From Paenibacillus aceris (GTDB lineage Bacteria; Bacillota; Bacilli; Paenibacillales; NBRC-103111), in contig NZ_JAGGKV010000025.1 of assembly GCF_017874035.1 (NCBI RefSeq), forward strand, positions 36,266-100,265: 64,000 bases of DNA, in the 5' to 3' direction. This document shows, in pieces, positions 1 through 8,992 of this stretch (positions are counted from its first letter, which is position 1; each line of letters opens with the position of its first letter). Made by a program: the position numbers and the translations under genes. The notes under the pieces were generated by a model. That model ran no database searches. It saw only the letters and a list, made by a program, of their open reading frames with translations, and was not told the DNA's origin.

Positions 1-1
1 G

Positions 2-1228
2 TCCTACTACCGGAAAAGTCTACTCATTGCAACGCTGGAGGGGTTTCCAGCCGTTATAATTTTCCAGCTTCTTGGAGGTCCATTCTTAACGGGCTATTTA
101 CTGTTCCTCGGCGCGACTTCAACTGAGATTGGCTTTATTTTAGCAATTACGACAGTCGTCAATATTATTCAAATCGGTATGGCTGTGGCGATGCAGAAAT
201 TTAGAAACCGCAAACGAATGCTCCTCATATTCGGCTCCTCACACAGGCTGCTGTGGGCTTCCGTTGGGTTGATTCCGTTTCTTTTTCCGCAAGATCTGTG
301 GGTCGTGATGTACATTATCCTGTATACGGCGGCTCATTTAGGCAATGCCGCGGGCGGTGTTGTGTGGACCTCGCTCATTAGCGACGCTGTGCCGGGGCCT
401 GTTCGGGGTCGTTATTTCGGGCTTCGCAATACGATTCTAGGCGGAGTGAGTTCCCTTGCTCTGTTCATTGGGGGGCAAATTTTGGACCGGTATCCCGGGG
501 AGCAGGGATTTACCTATTTATTTATGATCGTCGGCGTTTGCGCGGTCCTCAATGTACTGGCTTATTGCTTATATCCGAATCCGCCTTTTGAGCCGTCCAA
601 GGAGTCGAATCCCATTGGAATGATTGGGAAGCCATTGAAAGACAGCGCTTTTCTTAAAGCGATTATTTTCTTAGCTGTGTTTTTATTTGTGCAAAGTTTG
701 ACAGTGCCGCTATTTTCCTATGTCATGCTGAAACTCATGAATATAAATTACGAAACAGTCTCCTACATTACAGTCGTCCATACTTTGGTCATGATGGCAA
801 GTTACTATGTTTGGGGTAATCTAAATGCACATCATACCGCGCAAACTTTACTGCTATGGTCATTACCGATTATTGCGCTCGCTTGTCTTTTATGGGGCGC
901 GATTGCTTTTATACCGGCGATTGTCGTGCTTTATGCGGTTCATATTGTGCTCGGCATTGGACTGGGCGGATTCAATCAGATGGTCTTTACCTTTACAATC
1001 GGCGACACACCGAAAAGTGAACGACCGATGTACATCGCAACGTATTCGGCGATTACGGGCTTTGCCGCTTTTTTGGGGCCAATTGTTGGCGGGAAAGTGT
1101 ATGCTCTCATTTCGGAAGCACCGATGTGGGTGCAGATTTATGGCGTTTCAACGCTGGTGGGCGCTGTGCTGCTTGTACTTGGATTAGTCGTAGGGCGCAT
1201 GGTGCTCGGGAAACAAATAAGGAGCTGA
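2..1228 (+). CDS. MFS transporter, 5'-truncated by window edge
   Basis: Integral membrane permease of the major facilitator superfamily; substrate unknown. The reading frame is open from base 2 with no stop, so the true start lies left of the window and about 408 residues are visible. Many hydrophobic helices alternate with short loops; a cytoplasmic loop motif RGRYFGLRNT, about 79 residues into the part that starts at the Met at 179, resembles the conserved MFS loop. The stop lies 7 bases before the Gfo/Idh/MocA oxidoreductase, so the two are probably co-transcribed. That pairing suggests import of a sugar or polyol that is then oxidised, but this is inference from context only. Confidence 0.85.
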   Translation, partial: SYYRKSLLIATLEGFPAVIIFQLLGGPFLTGYLLFLGATSTEIGFILAITTVVNIIQIGMAVAMQKFRNRKRMLLIFGSSHRLLWASVGLIPFLFPQDLWVVMYIILYTAAHLGNAAGGVVWTSLISDAVPGPVRGRYFGLRNTILGGVSSLALFIGGQILDRYPGEQGFTYLFMIVGVCAVLNVLAYCLYPNPPFEPSKESNPIGMIGKPLKDSAFLKAIIFLAVFLFVQSLTVPLFSYVMLKLMNINYETVSYITVVHTLVMMASYYVWGNLNAHHTAQTLLLWSLPIIALACLLWGAIAFIPAIVVLYAVHIVLGIGLGGFNQMVFTFTIGDTPKSERPMYIATYSAITGFAAFLGPIVGGKVYALISEAPMWVQIYGVSTLVGAVLLVLGLVVGRMVLGKQIRS

Positions 1229-1235
1229 CCGCAGA

Positions 1236-2159
1236 ATGAAAAGAACTAGAATCGGAATCATCGGACTTGGGGATATCGCACAAAAAGTTTACCTTCCCCT
1301 TCTTTCCGTTAACGAACAAGTAGACATCGCAGGCATTATGAGCTTCACACCGGCGACGGTTGAACGAATGAAAGCTAAATACCGCATCCCGTTTGGGACG
1401 ACGAAATTGGAAGAGCTTCTTGCACTTGAACTGGATGCTGTTTTCGTACATAGTCCGACAGCTACGCATTATGAAATTGCTATGCGATGTATGGAGCAGG
1501 GCGTGGCGGTCTACGTAGATAAGCCGCTGTCTTACGAGTGGGCACAATCCGTAGAGATGGCCTCTTACGCGGAGCGTAAAGGTGTACTGCTTGCTGCGGG
1601 CTTTAATCGCAGATTTGCTCCGCTTTATGTTGAAGCTCGAGACTGGCTGCAGGAAGCTGGCGGCTTCGATTGGTGCACAGCGGCTAAGCATCGGATCAAG
1701 CAGCAGGGACACAGCGCAAAAGAGACGCTTTATGATGATTTGATTCACATGTTGGATCTTTTGCTCTGGCTTGGCGGCGGGGCTTATGAAATGTCTGCCT
1801 ACAACCAACACGTAGACGAGGCGGGAAAACTGCTACACGCGTCGGGAACACTGTCCTTAGGCTCTTCAATGGGCACCTACAGCATGGTGAGACTGGCCGG
1901 TGTGGATTTGGAAAAAGTCGAGCTGCACGGCAGCGGCCGTTCGGTTGAGGTGACCAATTTAGAGTCAGCGGTCTTCTATGAAAATGGCGCCGCGCCGCGT
2001 GTACGAACCTTCGGAAGCTGGGATACGGTATTGGAAAGAAGGGGCTTCGCCAGCGTTGTTCAGCATTTCTTGGACAGCTTGGCTAACCCGAATGCGTGCA
2101 CGATCCGTGGCGACCTTGTGCTGAAGTCGCACCAGTTGGTTGAGCGGTTGTCTGTTTAA
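1236..2159 (+). CDS. Gfo/Idh/MocA family NAD(P)-dependent oxidoreductase
   Basis: Predicted cytoplasmic dehydrogenase, 307 aa. The N-terminus IGIIGLGDIAQKVYLP is the Rossmann GxGxxA-type nucleotide-binding loop (residues ~7-20). VYVDKPLSYEWAQ (~90-102) carries the EKP-like motif with lysine in the form DKP, which in this family contributes to catalysis. A C-terminal alpha/beta domain follows. It is somewhat shorter than typical members (330-380 aa). It begins 7 bases after the MFS gene and likely shares its transcript. The family oxidises or reduces sugars, inositols and related compounds; the exact substrate cannot be told here. Confidence 0.88.
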   Translation: MKRTRIGIIGLGDIAQKVYLPLLSVNEQVDIAGIMSFTPATVERMKAKYRIPFGTTKLEELLALELDAVFVHSPTATHYEIAMRCMEQGVAVYVDKPLSYEWAQSVEMASYAERKGVLLAAGFNRRFAPLYVEARDWLQEAGGFDWCTAAKHRIKQQGHSAKETLYDDLIHMLDLLLWLGGGAYEMSAYNQHVDEAGKLLHASGTLSLGSSMGTYSMVRLAGVDLEKVELHGSGRSVEVTNLESAVFYENGAAPRVRTFGSWDTVLERRGFASVVQHFLDSLANPNACTIRGDLVLKSHQLVERLSV

Positions 2160-2184
2160 AGGATTTTGTAAGGGGCGGTCTTCG

Positions 2185-2220
2185 AGTAGAGTGTTCTACT
2201 TGGGGATAGTCCCTTTTTAT
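2185..2220 (+). terminator. Possible rho-independent terminator after oxidoreductase
   Basis: A short inverted repeat AGTAGA...TCTACT is followed by GGGATAGTCCC and then TTTTTATTT. The stems are short, so this is only a likely terminator for the MFS-oxidoreductase transcript. Confidence 0.4.
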
Positions 2221-2340
2221 TTGTTTGAGATGGCGCTGCCTCAAGGTTCTGGAAAAGGGGAGGGGAGTAGCGATGGAGTGGAATTGAGTGAAATGAGGGA
2301 AATGGATGAAAGCATGAGCAAGAGCGTGGGTATGAGAAGA

Positions 2341-2394
2341 GTAAGAGTAAGAGTAAGAGTAAGAGTAAGAGTAAGAGTAAGAGTAAGAGTAAGA
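2341..2394 (+). repeat. Hexanucleotide tandem repeat (GTAAGA)x9
   Basis: Nine perfect copies of GTAAGA are followed by about 60 bases of degenerate six-base periodicity (ATATGA/GTATGA-like, to ~2460). It is preceded by purine-rich sequence from ~2281. The intergenic stretch 2160-2524 otherwise contains only a weak terminator. Frames through it would encode Arg-Val or similar dipeptide repeats and are not believable genes. Such a microsatellite is prone to slippage and should vary in copy number between strains. Confidence 0.95.
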
Positions 2395-2524
2395 GTATAA
2401 ATATGAATATGAGTATGAACATGAATATAAGTACGAGCGCGAGTATGTACAAACATGAATACAATCCAAGAAAATGCTATGATGAAACAACATGGAAACT
2501 ATTCCCTAGGAGGACTAGCCCCGA

Positions 2525-3499
2525 ATGTCCAAAGCCGATCAAATGCTAGCCATTCTATGGCTCATCAAATCGCATAAACGAATAACGGCTAAGCAGTTAG
2601 CAGAGAAGCTTGAAATTCATATTCGAACTGTATACCGGTACATCGATGCTTTATGCGCGAGCGGCGTCCCGATCATTTCGGATTCCGGTCATCATGGCGG
2701 CTATCGCTTGCTCGGGCAGTTTAACGAAGCGCCTCTTGTATTTGATCTGGACGAGCAGAAGGCGCTCATTCACGCAGCCGCGTTTGCCTTGGAGGCAGGC
2801 TATCCTTTTGGAGAGAAGCTGAACCAGGCCGTTACCAAACTTAAAATATACACCAATCAAGAGCAGCTGGAGCAGATCTACCTTCATGAACAGGGACTTG
2901 ATGTCATTCTGCCGCAGGCAGATGCCGCCGAGGCTTCTTTGCTGCGAGAAGTGGAGGTTGCGGTTGTACAGCGGGTCACGCTGCACATGCACTATCAGAA
3001 GGGTTACGGCTCCGCAACAGCTGAACGCCATTTGGATCCATATGGCCTTGTTTGCTGGAAAAACAAATGTTATGTCGTAGGGCACTGTCACTTGCGCCAA
3101 GAAATTCGCAGTTTTCGAGTGGATCGTATACGTGAGTTGTCGAGGACGGACCTGACGTTTGAGAGGCCGGTCGATTTCTCGGCGCGCCAATTCATTCTCG
3201 CGGGTGTCCTGCCTGATTCGGACAAACCGGAAGTGCTGGTCTCCGTCAAAATCACTGGCAGAGAACAGGCGCTGGACGACCTGTGCGGCCATTGGTTTCT
3301 GACTCATGCGCTAGTAGAGCGCACAAAGCATGAAGCCCATTTTCAACTGCAAGAAAAAGCGATCTACTCTCATCTTCCATATCAACTTCTCAGTTATGGA
3401 GGGACCATTCAAATTAAGGAACCGAAGCTGCTTATTGAGATGCTGATGGAGATTACGCAAAATTTGCATCAGCATTATGCGTCTGCGCAGATTGACTGA
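2525..3499 (+). CDS. HTH/WYL-domain transcriptional regulator (YafY/DeoR-like)
   Basis: DNA-binding regulator of 324 aa. Residues ~5-60 form a winged helix (MLAILWLIKSHKRITAKQLAEKL, HIRTVYRYIDALCASGVPI, then a GGYRL wing). The middle and C-terminal parts form a WYL-type ligand-sensing domain: the region RHLDPYGLVCWKNKCYVVGHC matches the position of the usual 'P..L....WY..A.c' core, followed by FRVDRIREL. The start is preceded by AGGAGG. No operon partner precedes it; a DinB-family gene (frameshifted) follows after 74 bases, a common neighbour of such regulators. Target genes unknown. Confidence 0.9.
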   Translation: MSKADQMLAILWLIKSHKRITAKQLAEKLEIHIRTVYRYIDALCASGVPIISDSGHHGGYRLLGQFNEAPLVFDLDEQKALIHAAAFALEAGYPFGEKLNQAVTKLKIYTNQEQLEQIYLHEQGLDVILPQADAAEASLLREVEVAVVQRVTLHMHYQKGYGSATAERHLDPYGLVCWKNKCYVVGHCHLRQEIRSFRVDRIRELSRTDLTFERPVDFSARQFILAGVLPDSDKPEVLVSVKITGREQALDDLCGHWFLTHALVERTKHEAHFQLQEKAIYSHLPYQLLSYGGTIQIKEPKLLIEMLMEITQNLHQHYASAQID

Positions 3500-3573
3500 C
3501 TGATTTTGTCAGTGAAGAGGATGTACAATAGGGCTATGTTGAATACGAAGTTCCACTCTGAGGAGGATGAAGC

Positions 3574-4082
3574 ATGAGAGAACAAACGATCAAAACCTAT
3601 GATTATCACGTATGGGCCAATCAACGAGTTTTCGCACGTTTGGGGGAGTTGCCAGAGGAAGTTTTGCATCATGAGCTCGGCAATGTTTTTCCGACGATTT
3701 ATAAGGTCTCGTACACATTTATCAAGTAGACACAATTTGGTTGTCAGGCATGATGGGAAGCAGTTATGAACAAGTAAAAGAGCTGCTAGGCGCTATTGAA
3801 GCGAAGACGGCGAACAAAACCTTGAAGCAGTTGGAAGCGGCTTACTTGGAAAAGGCCGAGGAGTACCGCGTTTTTCTGAACGGCGACGACGATCTGCAAG
3901 CGAAGAAGCAATTTCTGCACCCGACCTTTGGCGTGCTGAATGCCAGCATCAACGAATTGGTTCAGCATATCATGAACCATGGCACGTACCACCGCGGCAA
4001 TATTTCTTCGATGCTCCGCCAGCTTGGGCATGCAGGGGCTTCGAGTGATTATGTATTTTACTTGTATGAAGTCAATAAGTAA
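3574..4082 (+). pseudogene. DinB-family protein gene, disrupted by a 1-base frameshift
   Basis: The first frame starts at ATG 3574 behind AGGAGG and reads MREQTIKTYDYHVWANQRVF, then ...FPTIYKV, before stopping at TAG 3727-3729. The rest of the protein (HIYQVDTIWLSGMMG... to 4082, ending after NHGTYHRGNISSMLRQLGH) continues in another frame. Comparison with the intact paralogue at 29986-30489 (FPTVLKVIAHIYVVDSGWL) places the lost base near 3706-3713. Restoring one base gives about 169 aa, the usual length. DinB-like proteins are four-helix-bundle, metal-binding proteins of stress response or thiol transfer. A sequencing error is the alternative explanation. Confidence 0.85.
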
Positions 4083-4087
4083 AAAAA

Positions 4088-4135
4088 GGGGCTGCCTTAG
4101 AAGTCAAAGAATCATAAGACTTCTAAGGCAGCCCC
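4088..4135 (-). terminator. Strong terminator between dinB-like gene and gcvPB
   Basis: A perfect 18-bp inverted repeat (4088-4105 with 4118-4135) encloses a 12-base loop. Seven A residues at 4081-4087 supply the U-tract on the minus strand, so it ends the gcv operon; the stem could also stop the opposing transcript. Confidence 0.9.
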
Positions 4136-4141
4136 AACTTG

Positions 4142-5629
4142 TTATCCGCAGCTGCAGTTCAGGACAGGCTTGCGGGCGGCAAGCGCTTCGTCCATGCGGC
4201 TGACCACGGTGGTGTATGGCGCATTTTTGACGATATCGGGATTTTCTTCCGCTTCTTTGGCGATGGCGATCATCGTGTCGATAAATTCGTCAAGCGTTTG
4301 CTTGCTTTCCGTCTCGGTCGGCTCGATCATGATACATTCTTCGACGCTGAGCGGGAAGTAGATGGTCGGCGGATGGTAGCCGAAGTCAAGCAATCGCTTG
4401 GCGATATCGAGGGTGCGCACGCCCAGCTTTTTCTGACGGTTGCCCGACAGCACGAATTCGTGCTTGCAGAAGCGGGGATGCGGCACATCGAAGTATGGCG
4501 TCAGCCTTGCCAGCATATAGTTGGCGTTCAGTACGGCAAACTCGGATACTTTGCGCAGACCCTCCGGTCCGAGTGTTCGGATGTAGGTGTAGGCACGGAC
4601 GAGGATGCCGAAATTGCCATAGTAGCCTTTGACGCGGCCGATCGACTGCGGGTAGTTATAGTCAAAGTAAAAGCTGCCATCCTCCTTTTTTGCCACAAGC
4701 GGCGTTGGCAGGAACGGGATGAGCTTTTCTTTGACGCCGACAGGACCGGCTCCAGGACCACCGCCGCCATGCGGAGTGCTCATTGTTTTGTGCAGGTTGA
4801 GATGCACAACGTCGAAACCCATGTCGCCGGGGCGTGTAATGCCCATAATGGCATTCGCATTAGCGCCGTCGTAGTAGAGCAGTCCGCCGGCCTCATGGAC
4901 GATCTCGGCGATCTCGACGATTTGTTCTTCGAACAAGCCGAGGGTGTTCGGATTGGTGAGCATCAGGGCGGCGGTATCCGGACCAACCGCTTTGCGAAGC
5001 TCATCGAGATTCACCAGACCGCGTTCGTTGGATTTAATCGTAATGGTCTCGAACCCTGCGACTGTAGCGCTGGCCGGATTCGTCCCGTGCGCGGAGTCTG
5101 GACAAATGACCTTGGTCCGTTTTTCACCGCGGCTTTCATGGTAGGAGCGAATCATCATGAGTCCGGTCCATTCGCCATGAGCGCCAGCAGCGGGCTGAAG
5201 AGTTACGCGATCCATGCCGGTGAGGGCTTCAAGGTCTTTTTGGAGATTGTACAGCAGCTCCAAGGCACCTTGCAGCGATTCTTCCGGCTGGTAGGGATGT
5301 ATTTTGGCGAAGCCGGGGAAGCGGGCTACGTCTTCATTGATTTTTGGGTTGTATTTCATCGTACACGAGCCAAGCGGATAAAAGCCATTGTCTATACCGA
5401 AATTGCGGCGGGAAAGAGCGGTATAGTGGCGGATGACGTCTACTTCGTACACTTCGGGCAGCTCCGGCGCGTTCTTGCGTTGGAATTTGGAAGACAGAAC
5501 GTCGTTCAAATCCAGCTCCGGCACATCGGATTCCGGTAAGGAATAGGCGACACGGCCCGGATGACTCATTTCGAAAATGAGCGCTTTGCCGTCATTTTTC
5601 ACGGTAATATCATTCGTACTTGTCGTCAT
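4142..5629 (-). CDS. gcvPB: Glycine dehydrogenase (decarboxylating) subunit 2
   Basis: PLP-containing subunit of the glycine cleavage P-protein (495 aa), which decarboxylates glycine and passes the aminomethyl group to the lipoyl arm of GcvH. The PLP-lysine motif HLNLHKTMSTPHGGGGPG lies around residue 280. Conserved PAAGAHGEWTG (~145) and CPDSAHGTNPASA (~175) blocks are present. Split P-protein is typical of Firmicutes. The start overlaps the gcvPA stop by four bases (ATGA), implying translational coupling. The C-terminus ends in NCSCG. It is the last gene of the gcvT-gcvPA-gcvPB operon. Confidence 0.98.
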   Translation of the reverse strand: MTTSTNDITVKNDGKALIFEMSHPGRVAYSLPESDVPELDLNDVLSSKFQRKNAPELPEVYEVDVIRHYTALSRRNFGIDNGFYPLGSCTMKYNPKINEDVARFPGFAKIHPYQPEESLQGALELLYNLQKDLEALTGMDRVTLQPAAGAHGEWTGLMMIRSYHESRGEKRTKVICPDSAHGTNPASATVAGFETITIKSNERGLVNLDELRKAVGPDTAALMLTNPNTLGLFEEQIVEIAEIVHEAGGLLYYDGANANAIMGITRPGDMGFDVVHLNLHKTMSTPHGGGGPGAGPVGVKEKLIPFLPTPLVAKKEDGSFYFDYNYPQSIGRVKGYYGNFGILVRAYTYIRTLGPEGLRKVSEFAVLNANYMLARLTPYFDVPHPRFCKHEFVLSGNRQKKLGVRTLDIAKRLLDFGYHPPTIYFPLSVEECIMIEPTETESKQTLDEFIDTMIAIAKEAEENPDIVKNAPYTTVVSRMDEALAARKPVLNCSCG

Positions 5630-6978
5630 ACGAGTTCCTCCAGTGCATCAGCGAAGGCATCGATCTCTTCGCGGGTTCTTTGCTCGGTGACGGCCACCAG
5701 CATATGGCCGGCGAGCTCGGTATAATCGCGGCCAAGATCATAGCCGCCGATGATGTTATGCTGCAGGAGCTTGCTATTCAGCTCCTGCACATTCGCGCCG
5801 TCCGGAAGCTTGACGGCGAATTCGTTGAAGAAGCTGCCTGCAAACGGCAGCGAGAGCTTGCCGGACGCGGCTAAGCGGTTAGCCGCGTAGTGAGCCTTCT
5901 GGACGTTTAGCTTGCCGACGTCCTGAATGCCCTGCTTGCCCATCGTGGACAAGTACACGGATGCGCAGAGCGCGAGAAGCGCCTGGTTGGAGCAGATGTT
6001 CGACGTGGCTTTCTCACGTCGAATGTGCTGCTCCCGCGCTTGGAGCGTTAAGACGAAGCCGCGCTTACCGGCGCGGTCGACGGTTTGGCCCACGATGCGC
6101 CCCGGCATGCGGCGCATCCAGCTTTCGGCGACGGCGAAGTAACCGCACGTCGGCCCGCCCAGCGCAGCTGGGATGCCGAGCGGCTGGCAGTCGCCGACGA
6201 CGATGTCAGCGCCGAGCTTGCCCGGCGCTTCGAGCAGCCCTAGCGTGAGCGGGTTCGCGCTCACGACGAGCAGGGCGCCCGTGCCGTGCGCGATCGGCTC
6301 CGCCGCACCGATATCCTCCAAGCAGCCGAAGAAATTCGGCGATTGGAGGATGACGGCCGCCGCGTCAGCTGCCTTGGAAGCGAGGTCGCCCAAGTCGGTC
6401 ACGCCCTCTGGCGTGAGGCCGATCTCGACTACTTCCAAGTTCAGCCCGCGGGCGGTTGTGCGCAGGATGGCGCGCGCTTCCGGGTGCACCGCGCGGGAGA
6501 CGAGCAGACGGCTGCGCTTCGTCGCGCCGCTGGCGAGGGCGCCGGCTTCGGCCAGCGCCGTGGCGCCGTCGTACATCGAAGCGTTCGCTACGGCCATGCC
6601 GGTGAGCTCGCAAATGTACGACTGAAATTCAAAAATTGCCTGCAGCTCCCCTTGGGAGATCTCCGGCTGATAAGGCGTATACGCGGTGTAGAACTCCGAC
6701 CTCGAAATGACATGATTGATCACCACGGGGAGGTGATGATCGTAGATGCCAGCGCCGAGAAAGCTGGCGTAGCGGTCGAAGTCGGCGTTGCGGCCGGACA
6801 AGCCGCGCATATAGCGCAGCAGTCCCTGCTCATCCAACGCCTTCGATACGTTCAGTTCGCCCTGAAAGCGAACCTTTTGCGGAATGTCCTGAAACATCTC
6901 TTCCATGGAGGAGATGCCGATCGTCTCTAGCATTTCTTTTTGGTCCTGCTCGGTAATAGGCAAATAGCGGTGCTTCAT
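5626..6978 (-). CDS. gcvPA: Glycine dehydrogenase (decarboxylating) subunit 1
   Basis: First half of the two-subunit glycine decarboxylase, 450 aa, forming a heterotetramer with GcvPB. The ATG at 6978 (MKHRYLPITEQDQKEMLETIG) is chosen because this is the family N-terminus and GAGAGGAG lies upstream; the 31-residue in-frame extension would run into gcvT. Characteristic segments include FLGAGIYDHHLPVVINHVISR and TPYQPEISQGELQAIFEFQ. Codons in 5900-6600 are markedly GC-rich. It lies 22 bases after gcvT and overlaps gcvPB by 4. Confidence 0.97.
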   Translation of the reverse strand: MKHRYLPITEQDQKEMLETIGISSMEEMFQDIPQKVRFQGELNVSKALDEQGLLRYMRGLSGRNADFDRYASFLGAGIYDHHLPVVINHVISRSEFYTAYTPYQPEISQGELQAIFEFQSYICELTGMAVANASMYDGATALAEAGALASGATKRSRLLVSRAVHPEARAILRTTARGLNLEVVEIGLTPEGVTDLGDLASKAADAAAVILQSPNFFGCLEDIGAAEPIAHGTGALLVVSANPLTLGLLEAPGKLGADIVVGDCQPLGIPAALGGPTCGYFAVAESWMRRMPGRIVGQTVDRAGKRGFVLTLQAREQHIRREKATSNICSNQALLALCASVYLSTMGKQGIQDVGKLNVQKAHYAANRLAASGKLSLPFAGSFFNEFAVKLPDGANVQELNSKLLQHNIIGGYDLGRDYTELAGHMLVAVTEQRTREEIDAFADALEELV

Positions 6979-7000
6979 GATGGCGCTTGCTCCTCTCCGG

Positions 7001-8095
7001 TTACGGCTTTCTCTTATAAAAAGGGGTGGCCACGACTTTGGCTTTGACCTGTGCCCCGCGAATTTCCACATTCACTTCTGTACCTAGCGCGCTGTAGGCA
7101 GAGTCGATTAAAGCGAGGCCTACATTCGTTTTGAACGTAGGAGACTGTGTGCCTGTCGTCACTTCCCCAATAGGCATACCGTCCGTCGTGAATACCTTGT
7201 AATGGGGCCTCGGGATGCCGCGGTCAATCATTTCGATCCCGACGAGCTTGCGCGGCGTGCCGTTCGCCTTTTGACCGGCAATCACGTCACGTCCGATGAA
7301 ATCTCCCTTATCCAGCTTCACAAAATAGCTTAGCCCAGCCTCGAGCGGTGAAATATCTTGGGAGAGCTCCTGCCCGTAAAGGGGAAGCCGCGCTTCAAAA
7401 CGCAGCGTATCACGGGCGCCTAAGCCAGCCGGCACAAGTCCGTGCTCCTCGCCTGCCTTCAGCAGTAGCTTCCACAGCTGAACAGCATCCTTCTGATCGA
7501 TATAGAGCTCGAAGCCGTCTTCTCCGGTATAGCCTGTGCGGGACAGCAGCGCGTTGATCCCTGATACCTGCACATCGGGCAGGAAACGAAATGTTTTCAA
7601 AGTCTGAATAGGCGCATCTGTAAGTTTAGCCAAAATCTGTTCAGCGTGGGGACCCTGCAGAGCGAGCATAGCAGTTTCATCTGAAATGTTGGTGATCTCT
7701 GTATGACCTGTGAGATTCTGCTGCATCCAAGCCACATCTTTGTCGATGTTGGATGCGTTAATGACCAGCAAGTAGTTGTTTTCGCCCAGCTTATAAACGA
7801 GCAGATCGTCTACAACGCCTCCGTCCGGATAGCACATGAGACTGTATTGGCATTGACCGTTTTCGAGCTTCGACACATCGTTCGTAGTGATCTTTTGCAG
7901 GAAAGGGAGGGCGTCATCCCCGGTAACCCGGACTTCCCCCATGTGAGATACGTCAAAAAGCCCGGCCTGTTGTCTAACGGCATCGTGCTCCTTTTGAATA
8001 CCCATGAACTGCACCGGCAGCTCCCAGCCCCCAAAATCAATAACTCGCGCTCCGTGCTCCGCATAAACCGGGAAGAGCGGTGTTCGTTTCAGCAT
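7001..8095 (-). CDS. gcvT: Aminomethyltransferase (glycine cleavage T-protein)
   Basis: T-protein, 364 aa, which releases ammonia from the aminomethyl-lipoyl GcvH and makes 5,10-methylene-tetrahydrofolate. Hallmarks are LFDVSHMGEVRVTG (~45-58), RTGYTGEDGFELY (~190) and RDTLRFEARLPLYGQEL (~230), which build the folate site, and the C-terminal beta-barrel with GEVTTGTQSPTF. It is the first gene of the leftward gcv operon and is preceded by the tandem glycine riboswitch, so it should be expressed when glycine is abundant. Confidence 0.98.
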   Translation of the reverse strand: MLKRTPLFPVYAEHGARVIDFGGWELPVQFMGIQKEHDAVRQQAGLFDVSHMGEVRVTGDDALPFLQKITTNDVSKLENGQCQYSLMCYPDGGVVDDLLVYKLGENNYLLVINASNIDKDVAWMQQNLTGHTEITNISDETAMLALQGPHAEQILAKLTDAPIQTLKTFRFLPDVQVSGINALLSRTGYTGEDGFELYIDQKDAVQLWKLLLKAGEEHGLVPAGLGARDTLRFEARLPLYGQELSQDISPLEAGLSYFVKLDKGDFIGRDVIAGQKANGTPRKLVGIEMIDRGIPRPHYKVFTTDGMPIGEVTTGTQSPTFKTNVGLALIDSAYSALGTEVNVEIRGAQVKAKVVATPFYKRKP

Positions 8096-8171
8096 GCTTT
8101 AACCTCACCTTCGATTTTGTTCATCCCTTATCTTGCCCGAAATGCAAAAAAGAGCAAAAGATATGCAACAC

Positions 8172-8398
8172 AAACATACCTTTTGCCCTGTCCTTTTTAC
8201 CTGAGAGTTACCTCGATAGACCTATGCGCTGTCACTCGAGTTTCCCCTTTGGTGTCCGAAATCCCGCTGCTGCGGTCTTCGAAGCTCTCCAGAGTTGCGT
8301 CCGATACAGGTCCTTTTGCCTGAGAGATTCACCACTTTTCCGGGCTTACTCCTTCGGCGCCGCGAGCTTGCTTTGCGGTCTCTCCCTGCACCATCATT
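8172..8398 (-). promoter_or_regulatory. Tandem glycine riboswitch controlling gcvT-gcvPA-gcvPB
   Basis: Two glycine aptamers lie head-to-tail on the minus strand upstream of gcvT. Each has the diagnostic core, visible on the plus strand as TGCCTGAGAGATTCA (near 8319-8333, first aptamer) and ACCTGAGAGTTACC (near 8199-8212, second aptamer), i.e. CTCTCAGG on the RNA strand, plus the conserved GGAGAGA-type start of the first aptamer near 8380. In this class glycine binding turns the gene on. A minus-strand TTGACA at 8453-8458 may be the -35 box. Confidence 0.93.
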
Positions 8399-8559
8399 CG
8401 CCAATATTCAATTTGTAGTATTGTATTAATATTTGCCTATTGAGGTGTGAATTGTCAACTGCAACTTTTGATAAAATTTACCTTCGTTCGCCTTGACTTT
8501 GGTGTTCCCGTTAGATTAAGCTAAAAGCAAAATTTGCTGGTAAGCGAGGGCGTAAAACG

Positions 8560-8949
8560 ATGAGTAACGTACAAGCCAATTTGTTATACACCAAAGAGCA
8601 TGAGTGGGTAGAAAAGCTGTCGGATACGGTAGTCCGCATAGGGATTACTGATTTTGCCCAAGATCAATTGGGAGATATTGTGTTTGTTGAGCTGCCTAAA
8701 GCAGGAGCATCCGTTACCGCGAATGAAAGCATCGGCAGTGTGGAATCCGTCAAGACGGTTTCCGATATTTTCTCACCTGTTTCCGGTAAAGTAACAGCTG
8801 TAAACGGGTCATTGGAAGGCTCTCCGGAGCTGGTAAACAGTGCGCCATTTGGCGAAGGATGGATGGTTGAGGTCGAGGTTTCCGGTGCAGATGCGCTTGA
8901 AGGCCTGCTTACAGCTGATGAGTATGCTTCTTATATCGGCAATGACTAG
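8560..8949 (+). CDS. gcvH: Glycine cleavage system H protein
   Basis: Lipoyl carrier of the glycine cleavage system, 129 aa. The lipoylated lysine is K65 in the context GSVESVKTVSDIFSPVSG; the N-terminus YTKEHEWVE and C-terminal GEGWMVEVEV are also standard. GcvH moves the aminomethyl group between P, T and L proteins and in Firmicutes also serves as a lipoyl donor in lipoate assembly. It is transcribed away from gcvT, so it is outside the riboswitch-controlled operon. A terminator follows. Confidence 0.98.
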   Translation: MSNVQANLLYTKEHEWVEKLSDTVVRIGITDFAQDQLGDIVFVELPKAGASVTANESIGSVESVKTVSDIFSPVSGKVTAVNGSLEGSPELVNSAPFGEGWMVEVEVSGADALEGLLTADEYASYIGND

Positions 8950-8992
8950 GGAATAGGTCTTCTTTACCTCGTATTATTTGTACACAAAGATT

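Noticed and set aside
1107..1811. 234-codon minus-strand frame at the MFS/oxidoreductase junction
   Set aside because: Lies opposite two confident genes and crosses their boundary.
2083..2493. Open frames encoding Ser-Tyr, Leu or Arg-Val repeats across the hexamer satellite
   Set aside because: They are by-products of a six-base repeat in all frames, with no ribosome site or family match.
4139..5539. 466-codon plus-strand frame antisense to gcvPB
   Set aside because: Mirror frame of a highly conserved gene with strong codon bias; no ribosome site and composition without family motifs.
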